Notes: generated by a model not told the origin, from the sequence alone. 64,000 bases of DNA from Mesorhizobium sp. M1B.F.Ca.ET.045.04.1.1 (GCF_003952465.1 NZ_CP034448.1:6921001-6985000); one strand, 5' to 3'; shown: positions 27,786 through 38,165, counted from the stretch's first letter. Numbers and translations: made by a program.

Positions 27786-28451
27786 ATGATCGTAGCACGT
27801 GCCAACGTAGGCCAGCCGCAAGTCGCTGAAGGTCATGGCATATCGGAAAAGAGCTCGCGCACGCGCGCCGCCATTCTGGCCGCTGCCGAGGCGGAGTTCG
27901 TCGCGAATGGCCTGAGCGGTACGAAGATGGAAAGTATCGCCAAGGCGGCCAGAGTGAACAAGGCGTTAGTTTATCGCCATTTTGAGCGCAAGGAACTGTT
28001 GTTTCAGAGGGTACTCGTCAACGCCTATCGGCGAATGCGCGAGGCCGAAGCCGTGCTCACAATCTCCGCCGACCCGATGGTCGCGCTCGATCAGCTATGC
28101 GAGTTCACGCTCACTTACTATCGGAAAAATCCTGGGTTCCTTGTGCTGGTTGGAATCGCGAATCTCCATCATGGCGACAATTTGCGCTCAGTGCCGCGCT
28201 CAGAATTGGCAATCGACAAGCTCATGACGCTCGTGGGTGGCATTATTGCCCGCGGCGAGGCGACCGGCGTGTTTCGGAAGAACCTCAATCCAGCTGATTT
28301 GTGGATCTCCCTATCGAGCCAGTGCTGGTTCAGCGTAGCCACGGCCTATACGGTCGAAGTGTCATTCGGCAAGAGCATTCTGGAAGACCAGGAAGCAGAC
28401 AGGCGGCTGGCGACGATCAAGGAAGTGATCCGCCGCTACGTGCTCGCGTGA
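27786..28451 (+). CDS. TetR family transcriptional regulator
   Basis: A 221-residue repressor-type protein. The N-terminal helix-turn-helix is clear: RTRAAILAAAEAEFVANGLS, GTKMESIAKAARVNKALVYR, HFERKELLFQRVL. The C-terminal part (YYRKNPGFLVLVGIANLHHG; RRLATIKEVIRRYVLA) resembles the RutR/TetR_C_6-like ligand domains. ATG 27786 is chosen; the longer in-frame start at 27609 would run through the operator. It is divergent from the decayed hydantoinase operon, which it probably repressed. The effector is unknown. Confidence 0.88.
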   Translation: MIVARANVGQPQVAEGHGISEKSSRTRAAILAAAEAEFVANGLSGTKMESIAKAARVNKALVYRHFERKELLFQRVLVNAYRRMREAEAVLTISADPMVALDQLCEFTLTYYRKNPGFLVLVGIANLHHGDNLRSVPRSELAIDKLMTLVGGIIARGEATGVFRKNLNPADLWISLSSQCWFSVATAYTVEVSFGKSILEDQEADRRLATIKEVIRRYVLA

Positions 28452-28527
28452 ACGCTGAGTCCCGCGTAGTGTCGCTCCGCCCGCCCGATCTTCTTTTCAA
28501 AGATGGGAGGTGCGCGGCAAACTGTAA

Positions 28528-29694
28528 TCAGATTTCGAAGATTGTTCGTGGCAAGCGAGAGAATGTTTCGGCGCCGCTTTCGGTCACGCGGAAGCTTTCA
28601 CTGATCACATAGCCGAAGTCTTCGTCTATCCAGTTTCCGAGCATCAGGTGAAAAGTCATGTTCGGCCGAAGCACGGTCAGGTCATCTTCCTTGAGACTCG
28701 CCGTTGGTTCCAGCCACTCGATTCCTTGGGCGTAGCCGCATCTGGTTTCTTTCGCAAAACCGTGCTTTTTCAGCGTTTTATTGAAAGCCATAGCGACTTC
28801 GGCACAAGTGGCACCTGGCTTGACCGCGGCAAGCGCAGCTTCCAGTCCTGCTACCTCTCCCTCGTGCACTCGACGCAACTGCTCCGACGATTTGCCGATT
28901 GACAGAGTTCGCATCAGCCCAGAGGTATACCCATGACGCACGCCGCTAAACTCGAGGTTGATCTGCGAACCGTCGTGGAAAACATCTTCTGCCCACCTGA
29001 TATGCGGCGTGGAGGAACGCGGTGAAGCACATAAAAGAAAGTGCGACAAATCCGTGCTTGGCTTGCCATTCGCACCTCGGATCAACGTCGAGATGATCTC
29101 TGCCGCAGCATCAGCTTCTCTAACGCCGGGCCGGATTACCTCTACCGCTCGCAACATTCCCGCATCAGTGATCGCCGCTGCCTCCCGCATCATAGCGATT
29201 TCAAGGTCGGATTTAATTAGCCGGATCCAAGCGACTGCTTTGCTAAAATCTACGATTTTGGCGTCCGGCATCCGGGTCCTGAATTTCTCTACCGATTCCG
29301 GCCTGAGGGATTTAATTTCCATCCCCACCCGCCCCGCAAGGCCACCTTCATGCAGGAAATCAATTATTGCATCATAGCCATCTTTGTCAGGGTTTGCGAT
29401 AAGCGCTTCTGGATAGCCAATAACTCGATTGCTATCGAAGAACATCTGATGAACAGCGCCCGGCGCATCACAACGGCGCGTCACAAAGGTCGGCTCCTCA
29501 TCTTTCAAGGAAACGATCAGCGCTTCCGGGATGTAGCCAGATTTGGCAGTGTATCCGGAAAGATAGGTGATATCCGCCGAAGTGCTTACCAATAAGGCAT
29601 CGATCTCGCGTTTTTCCATTTCCGCCTTAACTACGGACAGCCGTCGCAGATATTCAGCCCGGGGAAACGCTTGTGGTCCTTTTGGCATCGCCAT
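28528..29694 (-). CDS. M24-fold hydrolase, creatinase / ectoine hydrolase (DoeA) type
   Basis: A pita-bread-fold protein of 388 residues. N-terminal domain: YLRRLSVVKAEMEKREIDAL, TYLSGYTAKSGYIPE. Catalytic domain: WIRLIKSDLEIAMMREAAAI, and the C-terminus LTVLRPNMTFHLMLGNWIDE, SESFRVTESGAETFSRLPR. The positions that are metal-binding Asp in aminopeptidases are Glu and Gly here (INLEFSGVRHGYTSGLMRT), and the first ligand Glu is replaced (MTFHLMLG), so it is most like the metal-independent creatinase/ectoine-hydrolase branch rather than a true Xaa-Pro peptidase. Substrate unknown; a C-N bond in a small cyclic or guanidino/amide compound is likely. Alone on the strand, with no operon partner. Confidence 0.82.
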   Translation of the reverse strand: MAMPKGPQAFPRAEYLRRLSVVKAEMEKREIDALLVSTSADITYLSGYTAKSGYIPEALIVSLKDEEPTFVTRRCDAPGAVHQMFFDSNRVIGYPEALIANPDKDGYDAIIDFLHEGGLAGRVGMEIKSLRPESVEKFRTRMPDAKIVDFSKAVAWIRLIKSDLEIAMMREAAAITDAGMLRAVEVIRPGVREADAAAEIISTLIRGANGKPSTDLSHFLLCASPRSSTPHIRWAEDVFHDGSQINLEFSGVRHGYTSGLMRTLSIGKSSEQLRRVHEGEVAGLEAALAAVKPGATCAEVAMAFNKTLKKHGFAKETRCGYAQGIEWLEPTASLKEDDLTVLRPNMTFHLMLGNWIDEDFGYVISESFRVTESGAETFSRLPRTIFEI

Positions 29695-30837
29695 TGGTTT
29701 TAACTCCTTGCCTGGTGTGGGGCCGTCCGTCGGTAGGGTAATTTAGGGCAACAGCACGCGCCCAAGTGTCCGAAAAGCGTAAAGCGCGGGGGAACTAGAG
29801 GGGTAGAATCGTCTGCCTCTATGAATGGGATTGTCAGCAATTGAGAGATACTGACGAAGGCCACGATGTCTCTTGGATGATTGTGGCTGCGTACCCCATT
29901 TCAACGGATCGAAAGATCAGGGCAACTCAGCCTCTGGCGTTGTGTGCAGTCTCCGGATGTTTGGATGGCGCGTTGTTCAGCCGACATCCGAGGTTAGGAC
30001 CTTTGTGGCGCCAAGCTCTGCAGATGCCGGAAAGTTTCGCCTCTGTGCATACGTCGCCTATTGATCCTCTAACTGTCGATCTCAAGTTGCGTCAAATTCA
30101 GTTTGCATATGTCATGATCTAGAAGCGAGATGCTCCCCCAGGAACAATCCTCGGCGTGGCCCATCCGCTGCCCTTGCGGTGCTTTTGGGTTGCTTTTGCG
30201 GGTGCCACCCTTCCCATGTCTTCGCCAAGCGGGTGGTAGGCCACGACCGGATTTGAACCAACGCTTGATGCGCGGCGCTAATGAACCGCTTTCTTCCAGG
30301 CGGCGGGCCTGAGGTTGGAAGCATGGAAGCGGAGTCACTCATGGACCCATGCATCCAATCCGCAGAAGGTTTCTCTCAACGGCCCTGACCTAAGACCCTG
30401 AAGCTCCCCCAATTTTTGACGGACGAAAAAGGCTCCACGGTGGTGCGTAGGTTCGCCCGGCATAGTGGGGCAAGCCGTTCTGCCCGCACAACCTCCCCAG
30501 GTGCGCGGTGAACCGCTTCACCTGCGGCGCCACCGCTCCGACGTGCACTGTTCCTGTTGCAGCTCCATCTTCGGTCACGACACTTACAGACACAACCTAC
30601 TATCTCGCTTGCCGCGCGGAATGCTTGCCATCTAGGCGGAACGCGCTCCCTTGAATGAAAGTGCGGCATGGGGAACGATTGCACATGACACCGCTTCGCG
30701 ATCTTAAATTGACTGGCGCCCGACCTGCAAGAGAACCGGATCCCGCCGTCGGCAGCGATTGCAATGCCCTGACCATACTATCGCTTTTGCCGCCTCGCTG
30801 CGAAGAACAGAGTATTCTTTGTGGGCCTTGCCGGCAC
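29695..30837. other. 1.1-kb non-coding stretch with upstream repeat B
   Basis: No convincing gene. Repeat B lies at 30088-30131. A minus-strand reading at 30390-30593 (VSVVTEDGAATGTVHVGAVA) looks protein-like but I do not recognise it; it may be a gene scrap. The sequence ggatttgaacc at 30249 resembles a tRNA T-arm, but no cloverleaf can be built around it. Confidence 0.4.
30088..30131 (-). repeat. Upstream repeat A/B/C, copy B (orphan)
   Basis: tgcgtcaaattcagtttgca ... atctagaagcgagat, matching copies at 22535-22579 and 57512-57556. No start codon lies at the 54-68-nt distance seen for the other two; the nearest gene downstream on the minus strand begins at 29694. Confidence 0.6.
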
Positions 30838-31270
30838 TTAAATCGCCGCATGAGACGATGTTTTTTCCTTCATTGAGCGCCACCACGTAAAATAAATGGC
30901 GACCACCCAAAGGACAGGCAGGAGCATTAACAGAGAGGAAACCGCGGCGATTGTAGGATCAATCGAATGACTAATGTTCTCCCGCATCTTTAGCGGTAAG
31001 GTCTTGATTGAGTAACCGCGTACCAATGAGGTTATCACCACTTCGTCAAATGAATGAATGAAGGCAAAAACGGCCCCTCCCAGGATACCAGGCAGAATCA
31101 AAGGCAGAGTTACTCGTCGGAAGGTCTGGACGGGACCCGCCCCCATGCTCATGGCAGCTTGCTCTAAACGTCTATCAAAGTTGGCTAAAGTCGCTGAGAC
31201 AATCACGACTACGTAGCTTGTAGCCCCAATGCTCTGCGCCAGGATTAAAGAGCCTGCGATCCAAATGATC
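30838..31270 (-). pseudogene. PotC-like ABC permease, truncated by IS256
   Basis: C-terminal half of a polyamine/iron-type ABC transporter inner-membrane permease: IIWIAGSLILAQSIGATSYV, ATLANFDRRLEQAAMSMGAG with the EAA-loop (PVQTFRRVTLPLILPGILGG), AFIHSFDEVVITSLVRG, PLKMRENISHSIDPTIAAVS, then a last membrane helix. About 144 of the usual 260-280 residues remain. Upstream of about 31270 the frame runs antisense through an IS256 transposase, so the 5' half was lost at the insertion. A PotB-like remnant at 54.56-54.96 kb could come from the same former operon. Confidence 0.75.
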
Positions 31271-32483
31271 TTCTCGACCAGCTTCTGGCAGGAGGCGCAG
31301 CCAGTGCAGCCTTCGAACAGGGCGGCCTGCTGGATACGCTCAAGAAGGCTCTGACCGAGCGCGCCTTGAACGCGGAGATGGACCATCATCTGGCGAGCGG
31401 CGAAGGCGCTGGCAATACGCGTAACTGCTACGGCCGCAAGACCGTGACGACGGAAACCGGACATACCGCGTGATCGCCACGCCAGTTTCCATCCGCAACT
31501 AATCGCCAAGTATCAGCGTCGCTTACCCGGCTTCGACGAAAAGATCGTGTCAATGTATGCGCGCGGCATGAGCACCCGGGAGATTACCGGGCACCTGCAT
31601 GATCTGTATGGCGTCGACGTGTCGCCGGATCTGATCAGCACGGTGACGGACGCCGTGCTCGATGAAGTCGCCACTTGGCAACAGCGCTCGCTCGATCCGG
31701 TTTATCCGCTCATTTTCTTCGAACCCGATCCGGGTCAAGACCCGGGACGAAGGGATGGTTCGCAACAAAACCATCCATATCGCGTTGGGCGTCCGCGCCG
31801 CTGGCGCCAAGGAGGTACTCGGCCTGGCTCGAGCAGAATGAAGGCGCCAAGTTCTGGCTGCCGGTGATGAACGAGCTCAAGAACCGCGGCGTCGATGATA
31901 TCCTGCTGGCCGTCATCGATGGCCTGAAAGGCTTCCCCGACGCGATCACCGCCGTTTCCCGGAGGCGATCGTTCAGACCTGCATCGTCCACCTGCTGCGC
32001 AACTCCATGGACTTCGTCTCCTGGAAAGACCGCAAAGGGCTTGCGACAGCGCTCAAGGACATCTACCGCGCCGTCTATGCCGATGCTGCCGAAAAGGCGC
32101 TGACGGCGTTCGAGGCCGGCCCATGGGGCCAGCGCTATCCCGCCATCGGCCAGAGCTGGCGGCGTGCCTGGGGCGAGGTCATCCCGTTCTTTGCGTTCCC
32201 TGACGAAGTCCGCCGGATCGTCTACACCACAAACGCGATCGAGGCGCTGAACTCGAAGCTCAGGCGGGCTGTCAGGGCCAGGGGCCACTTCCCCAGCGAT
32301 GGCGCGGCCACCAAGCTGCTCTACCTGATCTTGAACCGGTCCGAAAAGAGTGGAAAATGCCGCCACGTGAGTGGTCCATGGCCAAGGCCCAGTTTGCCGT
32401 CATCTTCGGCGAATCGCTTCATCAAAGCCATGGCGGCACAATGTTGAACCGCCCACCCGCACACGGAATTCCTGACAGTCCCC
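31270..32483 (+). mobile_element. IS256-family insertion sequence, decayed
   Basis: Transposase text in at least four frames: LLAGGAASAAFEQGGLLDTL, KKALTERALNAEMDHHLASG, SMYARGMSTREITGHLHDLY, VSPDLISTVTDAVLDEVATW, EQNEGAKFWLPVMNELKNRG, DFVSWKDRKGL, GPWGQRYPAIGQSWRRAWGE, TTNAIEALNSKLRRAVRARG. The transposase ends at 32447; a right-end-like sequence, acacggaattcctgacagtc, lies at about 32461-32480. The left end and the first codons are missing. Not able to transpose itself as read. Confidence 0.85.
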
Positions 32484-32819
32484 ATGGCCGATGATTTGAT
32501 CCGTGGCGACGAGAAGAGGGTGTGGGCGGACGCCGCTTACGACACCCATGCCCGCCGCGCCCGGCTCAAGGCCGAGGGCAAGAAGGTGCGCATTGCGCGC
32601 CGCCCCAACAAGCATCATCCGCAGTTGCCGCCGCGGCTCAAGCACTACAATCGCCTGATCGCCAGACGCCGGGCGACGGTCGAGACCACCTTCGCCACGC
32701 TCAAGAACCGTATGAGATTGACCGCAATCCCCTATGTCGGGCTGGCCAAGGCGACCGCCCAGGTAACGATGGCGGCGATCGCATTCAACATGCGCCGATG
32801 GACCGCCATCACGGGATAG
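32484..32819 (+). pseudogene. IS5-family transposase, C-terminal fragment
   Basis: An open 111-codon frame: MADDLIRGDEKRVWADAAYD, RRPNKHHPQLPPRLKHYNRL, ARRRATVETTFATLKNRMRL, LAKATAQVTMAAIAFNMRRW. This is the end of an IS5-type DDE transposase, with the last Glu in RATVETTFA. The N-terminal two thirds are gone; the fragment abuts the IS256 right end. Confidence 0.85.
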
Positions 32820-32964
32820 GTGCGCCTACAATCCGGCCGCAAGAGGCCGCACCGCCGCCAACCCCCACCCAAGGCGACAGAGCTCAAGAATACGAGCGAA
32901 ACCCCCTGCAATCCGATCCCTTCAAACATCCCTCCGCTACTGCGCAACAGGCCCCTATTTAGGC

Positions 32965-33075
32965 AGAAAATCGGAACGAAAGGGCCTCGCAGCCTGCGCC
33001 TTTGGGCACAACGAGGAAACCTATGCTCACGCCAGGCGCTTCGAGATCGAATGTAAGGTGTGGTGCTCCGGTCAT
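32965..33075 (-). pseudogene. 5' stub of an AstE/aspartoacylase-type gene (copy 2)
   Basis: The minus strand from ATG 33075 reads MTGAPHLTFDLEAPGVSIGF, LVVPKGAGCEALSF, matching the N-terminus of the intact gene at 55029-56021 (HLTFDLDEPGVNKGYLVVPT then GTDREALPLP). It stops after 37 codons next to the IS5 end, so the rest was lost with the insertions. Confidence 0.78.
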
Positions 33076-33136
33076 TGATCTATCTCCATTATGGAAGTAA
33101 TTTCGCGCATTCTGTGCACTGCAACTCGTCACAATT

Positions 33137-33886
33137 CTACAGCTTGGCAGAGAGCGCTTCGCACACGGCTGGCAGCCCGACCGACGCGATGACTTCTAAC
33201 CCGCGGTTGTCGCCATGTGCAAAGTCATTCCAGCTAGACCATGATATAAACGGATCTCCAGGATGAGGGTCCGAAAGGACGTCTAATGCGGCGGCCATGT
33301 CGCGCACCGTTCGACAGAAAACAAATTCGCGAGTGCGACCAAATGAGCGTCTTGGACCTGAAATCCGTCCGCGGGATCGGAATGAGCCCGAAAAGACCGC
33401 ACCAGGATGCAGGAATGCGAATTGACCCGCCGCCGTCGCTGGCATGTGCAAGGGGGTGATGTCGGCAGCGACCGTCGCGGCAGCGCCGATGAGGACCCCC
33501 TGCAGATCGTTCCAGATTCCATGGATTGGCGGTAATGCCATTGAGTTCACTCATACCTGAGGTACCCAACTCCGGGCATGTTGTTCTCCCATGGTACGGA
33601 GCCCTGCGTCTCGCGCGCGGCGATAATAATGGCTGTCGGTTCGGGGCCGATATCCTTTGAAGAGACGGCTCCCCTGTTCTTGAGGGCGCCGAGATGCGGT
33701 AGCGCCAATATCCTTGCGAAGGAAAGGTACTCCGCCCAAGATGCCTTCGTCCGAGACGACAACTGTCTCGACAGTCTATGACGGCGTTGATGCGTCGATT
33801 GACCTCGTCATGGCCGTCACTTCGGCCGCCTTCACGAGAGAGGCCAAATCGGTAGCATCGTGGTCGGCATATTCGCTCATTCTCAT
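33137..33886 (-). pseudogene. Amidase-signature family enzyme, heavily frameshifted
   Basis: Pieces of an amidase in several minus-strand frames: MRMSEYADHDATDLASLVKA, GVPFLRKDIGAT with the catalytic Lys, EQGSRLFKGYRP, GMSELNGITANPWNLERSAG, GGGSIRIPASWCGLFGL with Ser-rich signature neighbourhood, TREFVFCRTVRDMAAALDVL. The C-terminal third is absent. Amidases of this class hydrolyse simple amides; this one cannot be made as read. It lies directly upstream (same strand) of the desuccinylase stub. Confidence 0.75.
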
Positions 33887-34311
33887 TCGACAGATCCTTA
33901 CTCACCAACTGCTCTATTGATGGCTGTCGCAGTTGCGTTCCCAACCTGCCCGGTTTGCCAATGCCGAAGCGTACCCGTGACATCACTCTCAATAGCGATC
34001 GGATCGACGGCACGCAGGTCTCCAGAACGATGGAACTGTGCGGTCGGCTGGTGAAATCGCCATTGTTCAGTCCCCAATTGAGAACAAGGAGGATCCAAGG
34101 AGGAGGTGTGGCCCGTGAGAATGACCGGACTTCAGCACGAATTTACCTCGTCGAGACCTCGTCCGTGTTGCAGATAATGCAACTGTATTGCAACTAGGTT
34201 TGAAACGTGACAGGGGTGTGAACACTTGTCCAGTGGAGCTGAGGAGTCATCGATGAATTCTGTCAAACATCCCCGAGCGCCCGTGACCGAGCCCGTGGTG
34301 AGGTTACAACC

Positions 34312-35061
34312 GTGCAACGGGCATTGAATCTGCTGAGGATCGTCGGCGCGAGTGAAAGGCCGATCGGAGTAAATGAGATCGCGCGGCGGCTAGAACAGCA
34401 TGCAAGCGCGGTTTCCAGGACACTGTCGACGCTTGAGCACAACGGATTCGTCGAGCGCGATGAAGAGACTGGACGGTTTGTGCTCGGAGTTGAGCTCATC
34501 GCGCTGGCGAGCAGGCTTCTTGCTGAACTTGACGTGGTCCGGGTGGCGCGACCCTATCTGGAGGAACTTGCCGAGAGCACGAGGGAAACGGCCTCGCTCA
34601 GTCTTTGGAACAAGACGGAGGCCATCAACATCGAGCACGTACTTGGTCCTGGGTCGATCAAGCACATCGCGGCACCGGGGCGCCGCAATCCGGCGCATTG
34701 CACGGCTACTGGAAAAGCCATGCTGTCGCAGATGCCTGGGTCAACCCTGGAAGAGGTTTTGGCGCTCGGGCTAGAGCGCTACACGGACCGCACGATCACC
34801 GAGGGGAACGCGCTTGAACGCGAGCTGCGTTGCGTGCGCGAACGAGGATACGCGCTGAATGTGGGGGAGTTCATTCCCGAAACCGCCGCCATCGCGGCCG
34901 TGATCCACGATCGGAGGGGGAGAGTTGTGGCCGCAATTGCCGTTACGATGCCGGTTTTTCATTTCACCCAGCAAAGTGAACGCCAGCTGGCGCCTCTTGT
35001 CATGAATGCGGCGGCAACCATCTCGCGGCGTCTAGGACATCACGGTGCTCAGACGATATGA
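34312..35061 (+). CDS. IclR family transcriptional regulator
   Basis: A 249-residue regulator: winged helix VQRALNLLRIVGASERPIGV, NEIARRLEQHASAVSRTLST, then the IclR effector domain with RRNPAHCTATGKAMLSQMPG, and RGYALNVGEFIPETAAIAAV. GTG 34312 opens the visible frame. However ATG 34253 reads MNSVKHPRAPVTEPVV in the neighbouring frame and would join as ..VVEVTTVQRALN if one G were missing in gtggtgaggtt near 34299; IclR proteins often have such a lead, so the real start may be 34253. It is divergent from the amidase remnant and convergent with the S9 peptidase gene; either could have been its target. Confidence 0.85.
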   Translation: MQRALNLLRIVGASERPIGVNEIARRLEQHASAVSRTLSTLEHNGFVERDEETGRFVLGVELIALASRLLAELDVVRVARPYLEELAESTRETASLSLWNKTEAINIEHVLGPGSIKHIAAPGRRNPAHCTATGKAMLSQMPGSTLEEVLALGLERYTDRTITEGNALERELRCVRERGYALNVGEFIPETAAIAAVIHDRRGRVVAAIAVTMPVFHFTQQSERQLAPLVMNAAATISRRLGHHGAQTI

Positions 35062-35461
35062 TCAGCAAAGCAACATGCCCAGTGACCTGAGCACATCGGT
35101 ATTCGCTTCATGTGGCGCTACGGCGAGGTCCGAAAGTCTCTCGCGTCTGCCGTCGATGACATCTTTCGTTCAAAAGAGCAACGGCAGCAATTACGCCCTC
35201 CACGCCCCGGCGGGCTTTGCGGCGGCGTGGACCCGGCCCGGCCCCGCAGACGAGCCAAGGTGATTTATGCGAGGTACACTTCAGGCTCGGCTGCCGGTTG
35301 TCCCTGTCCCGAAATTGCCGACGCAAGCGCCGAGAGCTGGACGAAGGCGGGTCCACAAATCGGCTGCTTAACTTGTCGGCCGCCCGAGCGCCCACATAAT
35401 CATAGGCGACGACAAACTTTCCGTCTGACCACAATCCGTGAGGACTTGTGACAGCATCAGT
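35062..35461. other. 400-nt gap between IclR and S9 peptidase genes (convergent)
   Basis: No gene I can name. The minus strand at 35300-35434 reads MWSDGKFVVAYDYVGARAAD, which looks like a protein scrap, but no family could be assigned. No clear terminator for either flanking gene. Confidence 0.35.
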
Positions 35462-37576
35462 TCAGCTGCTTGTTCGTCGGAGCTGGTCGAGCGTCCAGGC
35501 AATGCGAAATGCTGTTTCCTCGGCTACACCAGGCCCATGTGAAGCGCCGCTGTGGCCGCCCACCATCCGCATGCGGAAGACAAGCTCGGGATCGCGATCG
35601 GCCGCGCAGGACCGACGCTGCGCCACGTAGCGAGCGGGCTGGTAATAGAGCACCTGGCCGTCGTCGAGCGCGGCGTCGATGTACGTCGGCGGAAGTGGGC
35701 GATCAGCGCTGAGGTTGTAGTACGGGTCGTAGCTGCGCAGGTACCGATACTCGTGGGCGATGTGGGGATCTCCGTACTCCGCCGTTTCATGTAGCGCGTA
35801 CGGCATCGTGAAGTCCAGTTCGGTATCTAGGATGTCGGCGACTGGAACCTCGGCGAGCACGGCGCGGAACAAGTCGGGCCGCAAGCCGGCCGTGGCAAGC
35901 ACGGTACCCCCGCCACCGCTCTTTCCCTCAATGACGATGCCGTCGCGGATGGCAATCCCCCGCTGAACGAGCCCCTCTGCAGCGGCGATCAAGTCTGTGT
36001 GGGTAATGCGCTTTTGATCGCGGGTAGCCGCCTCGTGCCATGGACGTCCGAGCTCACCGCCCCCTCGTACGTGCACGATGCCGAAAGCAACTCCGCGATC
36101 GAGCAGGCTCAAGCGCTTTGTTATGGATGAGGGCCACGAGAAGAACGAGGGCCATCTCGGTATTCCGTAACAGCCGTACACATTCAATAGTACCGGCCCC
36201 GGGCTTGTTCGATCGCGCCGCGCGACCAAGGAGATCGGGACCTGCACCCCGTCTTCCGCCTCCGCCATGACCACCGTCGCCACATATTGAGCCGCGTCAT
36301 ATCCCGGAATTCGGGCCTGGTACAGGACTGCCGATCGGTCGTCGACAAGATCATGCTCGATGACGGTGTCCGGCGTCACAAACGAGCTAACCGAGTAGGT
36401 CAACTTCGAGCTTCGGAACGGATGCCGTGCGACCGAACAGTGCCCCCCTGCCGACAGGCCGACCATTAGAGTGCAGCTCGGCTGGTCGGGAACGATCGTG
36501 GCCCCAACCCGCCCGCTTCCGTTACGCGAGATCAGGCGAGGACGAAGACCTTCTCGTTCCAGGACAACCAGATGCTGTTCGAGCACGTGGACCTCCTCGA
36601 GGGTCACGCCGTTCCGATGTGGTATGACTTCTTCCCAGCGCGATGGCGACGGGTCGTCAATCGGCGCACACACGAGCCGCCAGTACGGTCCAGCATCGTC
36701 CACCCGAAACAGGAACCTGTCGCCCCAGTGCTCGGCATAGATCTCGTGCCCAAGTTCACGCTTCACGATCCGGCGCCACTTGCCCTGCGGCTCGTCGGAC
36801 GGAAGACACCACACCTCTACAGCGCCTTGCTGAACGCTGAAGGAATAGGTCGTAACTACGTCGAGGAACAACCAGGCGCCGCTATCAGAACGCCGAACCA
36901 GCACCGCCAGTCGCTCATTGGCCTCCTCGAACACCACCTCGAAGTTTCCGACGTCTACGTCCAAGCGGACAATCTGATCGACATGCCGCCGATCACTCCG
37001 CTCCCGTGTAAGAAAGAGCGTGTGATTGTCGGCGGCCCAGACAACGCGCCGGGCGCGACCCGAGTCGCGCCATATGTCACGGCCGGCGGCCATGTCCCGC
37101 ACTCTCAACTCGTAGCGCTCGTCGCCGATGAGATCAAAGCTGAACGCCACGTAACGCCCATCGTCGCTCGGCTCGAACACACCGAGCTGATAGAAGACCT
37201 CGGCCCCAGCAATCGCGTTCGGATCGAGAACAAGCTCGGCCGAGCCTCCGGTCACCGGCCGGCGCCACCATGCGGGATGACACAAGCCCCGCTCGTGACT
37301 TTGGAAGTACTCGAAAGGTCCAACCTGGAACGCTGGTGCGGCGACGCCCTCGCAGGTCTGACGACCTTCGATCTCGGCGATGAGTTCCGCCTTGAGCCCC
37401 TTCAGGTGAGCTGTCGCTTGCTCCGCATAGCTGTTCTCGGCTTCCAGATAAGCGCGGACATCGGGATTCTCCCGGTGTTGAAGCCATCGATACCGGTCTA
37501 TTGTTACGTCGTCATGAAGCACCCTGATCCGCGGCTCGGAATGGGGAAGCGGCGGCTGTAGGCGTTTGTCTCCCAT
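35462..37576 (-). CDS. S9 family oligopeptidase (prolyl oligopeptidase / oligopeptidase B type)
   Basis: Cytoplasmic serine peptidase that cuts short peptides. The 704-residue product has an N-terminal propeller domain (YRWLQHRENPDVRAYLEAEN; ELRVRDMAAGRDIWRDSGR) and an alpha/beta-hydrolase domain with VLLNVYGCYGI, FGIVHVRGGGELGRPWHEA, the nucleophile in EGKSGGGGTVLA (Ser near 553), Asp in DAALDDGQVLYYQPARYV (near 638), and His in VGGHSGASHG (near 675). The nucleophile elbow is GKSGGG rather than the more usual GGSxGG. ATG 37576 has gaggga upstream; an in-frame start at 37600 is weaker. It lies near the peptide ABC operon and could process imported peptides. Confidence 0.88.
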   Translation of the reverse strand: MGDKRLQPPLPHSEPRIRVLHDDVTIDRYRWLQHRENPDVRAYLEAENSYAEQATAHLKGLKAELIAEIEGRQTCEGVAAPAFQVGPFEYFQSHERGLCHPAWWRRPVTGGSAELVLDPNAIAGAEVFYQLGVFEPSDDGRYVAFSFDLIGDERYELRVRDMAAGRDIWRDSGRARRVVWAADNHTLFLTRERSDRRHVDQIVRLDVDVGNFEVVFEEANERLAVLVRRSDSGAWLFLDVVTTYSFSVQQGAVEVWCLPSDEPQGKWRRIVKRELGHEIYAEHWGDRFLFRVDDAGPYWRLVCAPIDDPSPSRWEEVIPHRNGVTLEEVHVLEQHLVVLEREGLRPRLISRNGSGRVGATIVPDQPSCTLMVGLSAGGHCSVARHPFRSSKLTYSVSSFVTPDTVIEHDLVDDRSAVLYQARIPGYDAAQYVATVVMAEAEDGVQVPISLVARRDRTSPGPVLLNVYGCYGIPRWPSFFSWPSSITKRLSLLDRGVAFGIVHVRGGGELGRPWHEAATRDQKRITHTDLIAAAEGLVQRGIAIRDGIVIEGKSGGGGTVLATAGLRPDLFRAVLAEVPVADILDTELDFTMPYALHETAEYGDPHIAHEYRYLRSYDPYYNLSADRPLPPTYIDAALDDGQVLYYQPARYVAQRRSCAADRDPELVFRMRMVGGHSGASHGPGVAEETAFRIAWTLDQLRRTSS

Positions 37577-38165
37577 CACACTTCCCTCACGTGGAAGCAA
37601 AAGTAAGGATTGCCGCGGCAGCCCTCAAAAATATAGTTTCTTCACTAATGCCCCCGCCCGACTAGCGAGCAAACCGCTCAAGAAATCATGACCCATGAGA
37701 TGCCTCATTGTTTTTCTCTTTCCGATTTTGACAGCATAGCGTTCAGCACGACGCAGAACTTGCTTACAATAGCGACGTGCATGCTATTCTCAGCCATCAT
37801 TAATAACATGAACTGCAAAAAATCCGCTGTTACATAGTCATAAACACGCGGGCGACCGTTTCAGCTACCTAGATGATGGCCCTGCAGCTCGCTTGCTTTG
37901 CTATTGATTAGACCTTCAAGCTTATGCCGGAATTGACAAGCATAGAATTAAGCTATCAGCTATCGCGAATCCAGATGCTCAATGCTCGCCGGCGGCGGGG
38001 ACAGGCCGGTGCGGTGCACGGCCAGGCAACGTCGATCGCGTCGAATCGAAGTTATGGCCAGTTGTACGCTCGAGGTGGGGGCCGAAAAGCAAGCGCCTGT
38101 GAACCGCGCATGGCCGCGAGCGAAGGTTAAACGTTGGCGCCTTACGCAACTGACTGGCTCTGTGT
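37577..38165. other. Non-coding stretch upstream of the S9 peptidase gene
   Basis: AT-rich from about 37620 to 37930, the likely promoter zone of the peptidase. No gene, repeat or terminator recognised. Confidence 0.4.

Noticed and set aside
30230..30290. tRNA-like T-arm (ggatttgaacc on the plus strand)
   Set aside because: No acceptor, D or anticodon arm can be drawn around it.
36572..37561. 329-codon plus-strand frame antisense to the S9 peptidase
   Set aside because: The minus strand carries the catalytic triad and full family length; the plus frame has no motif.
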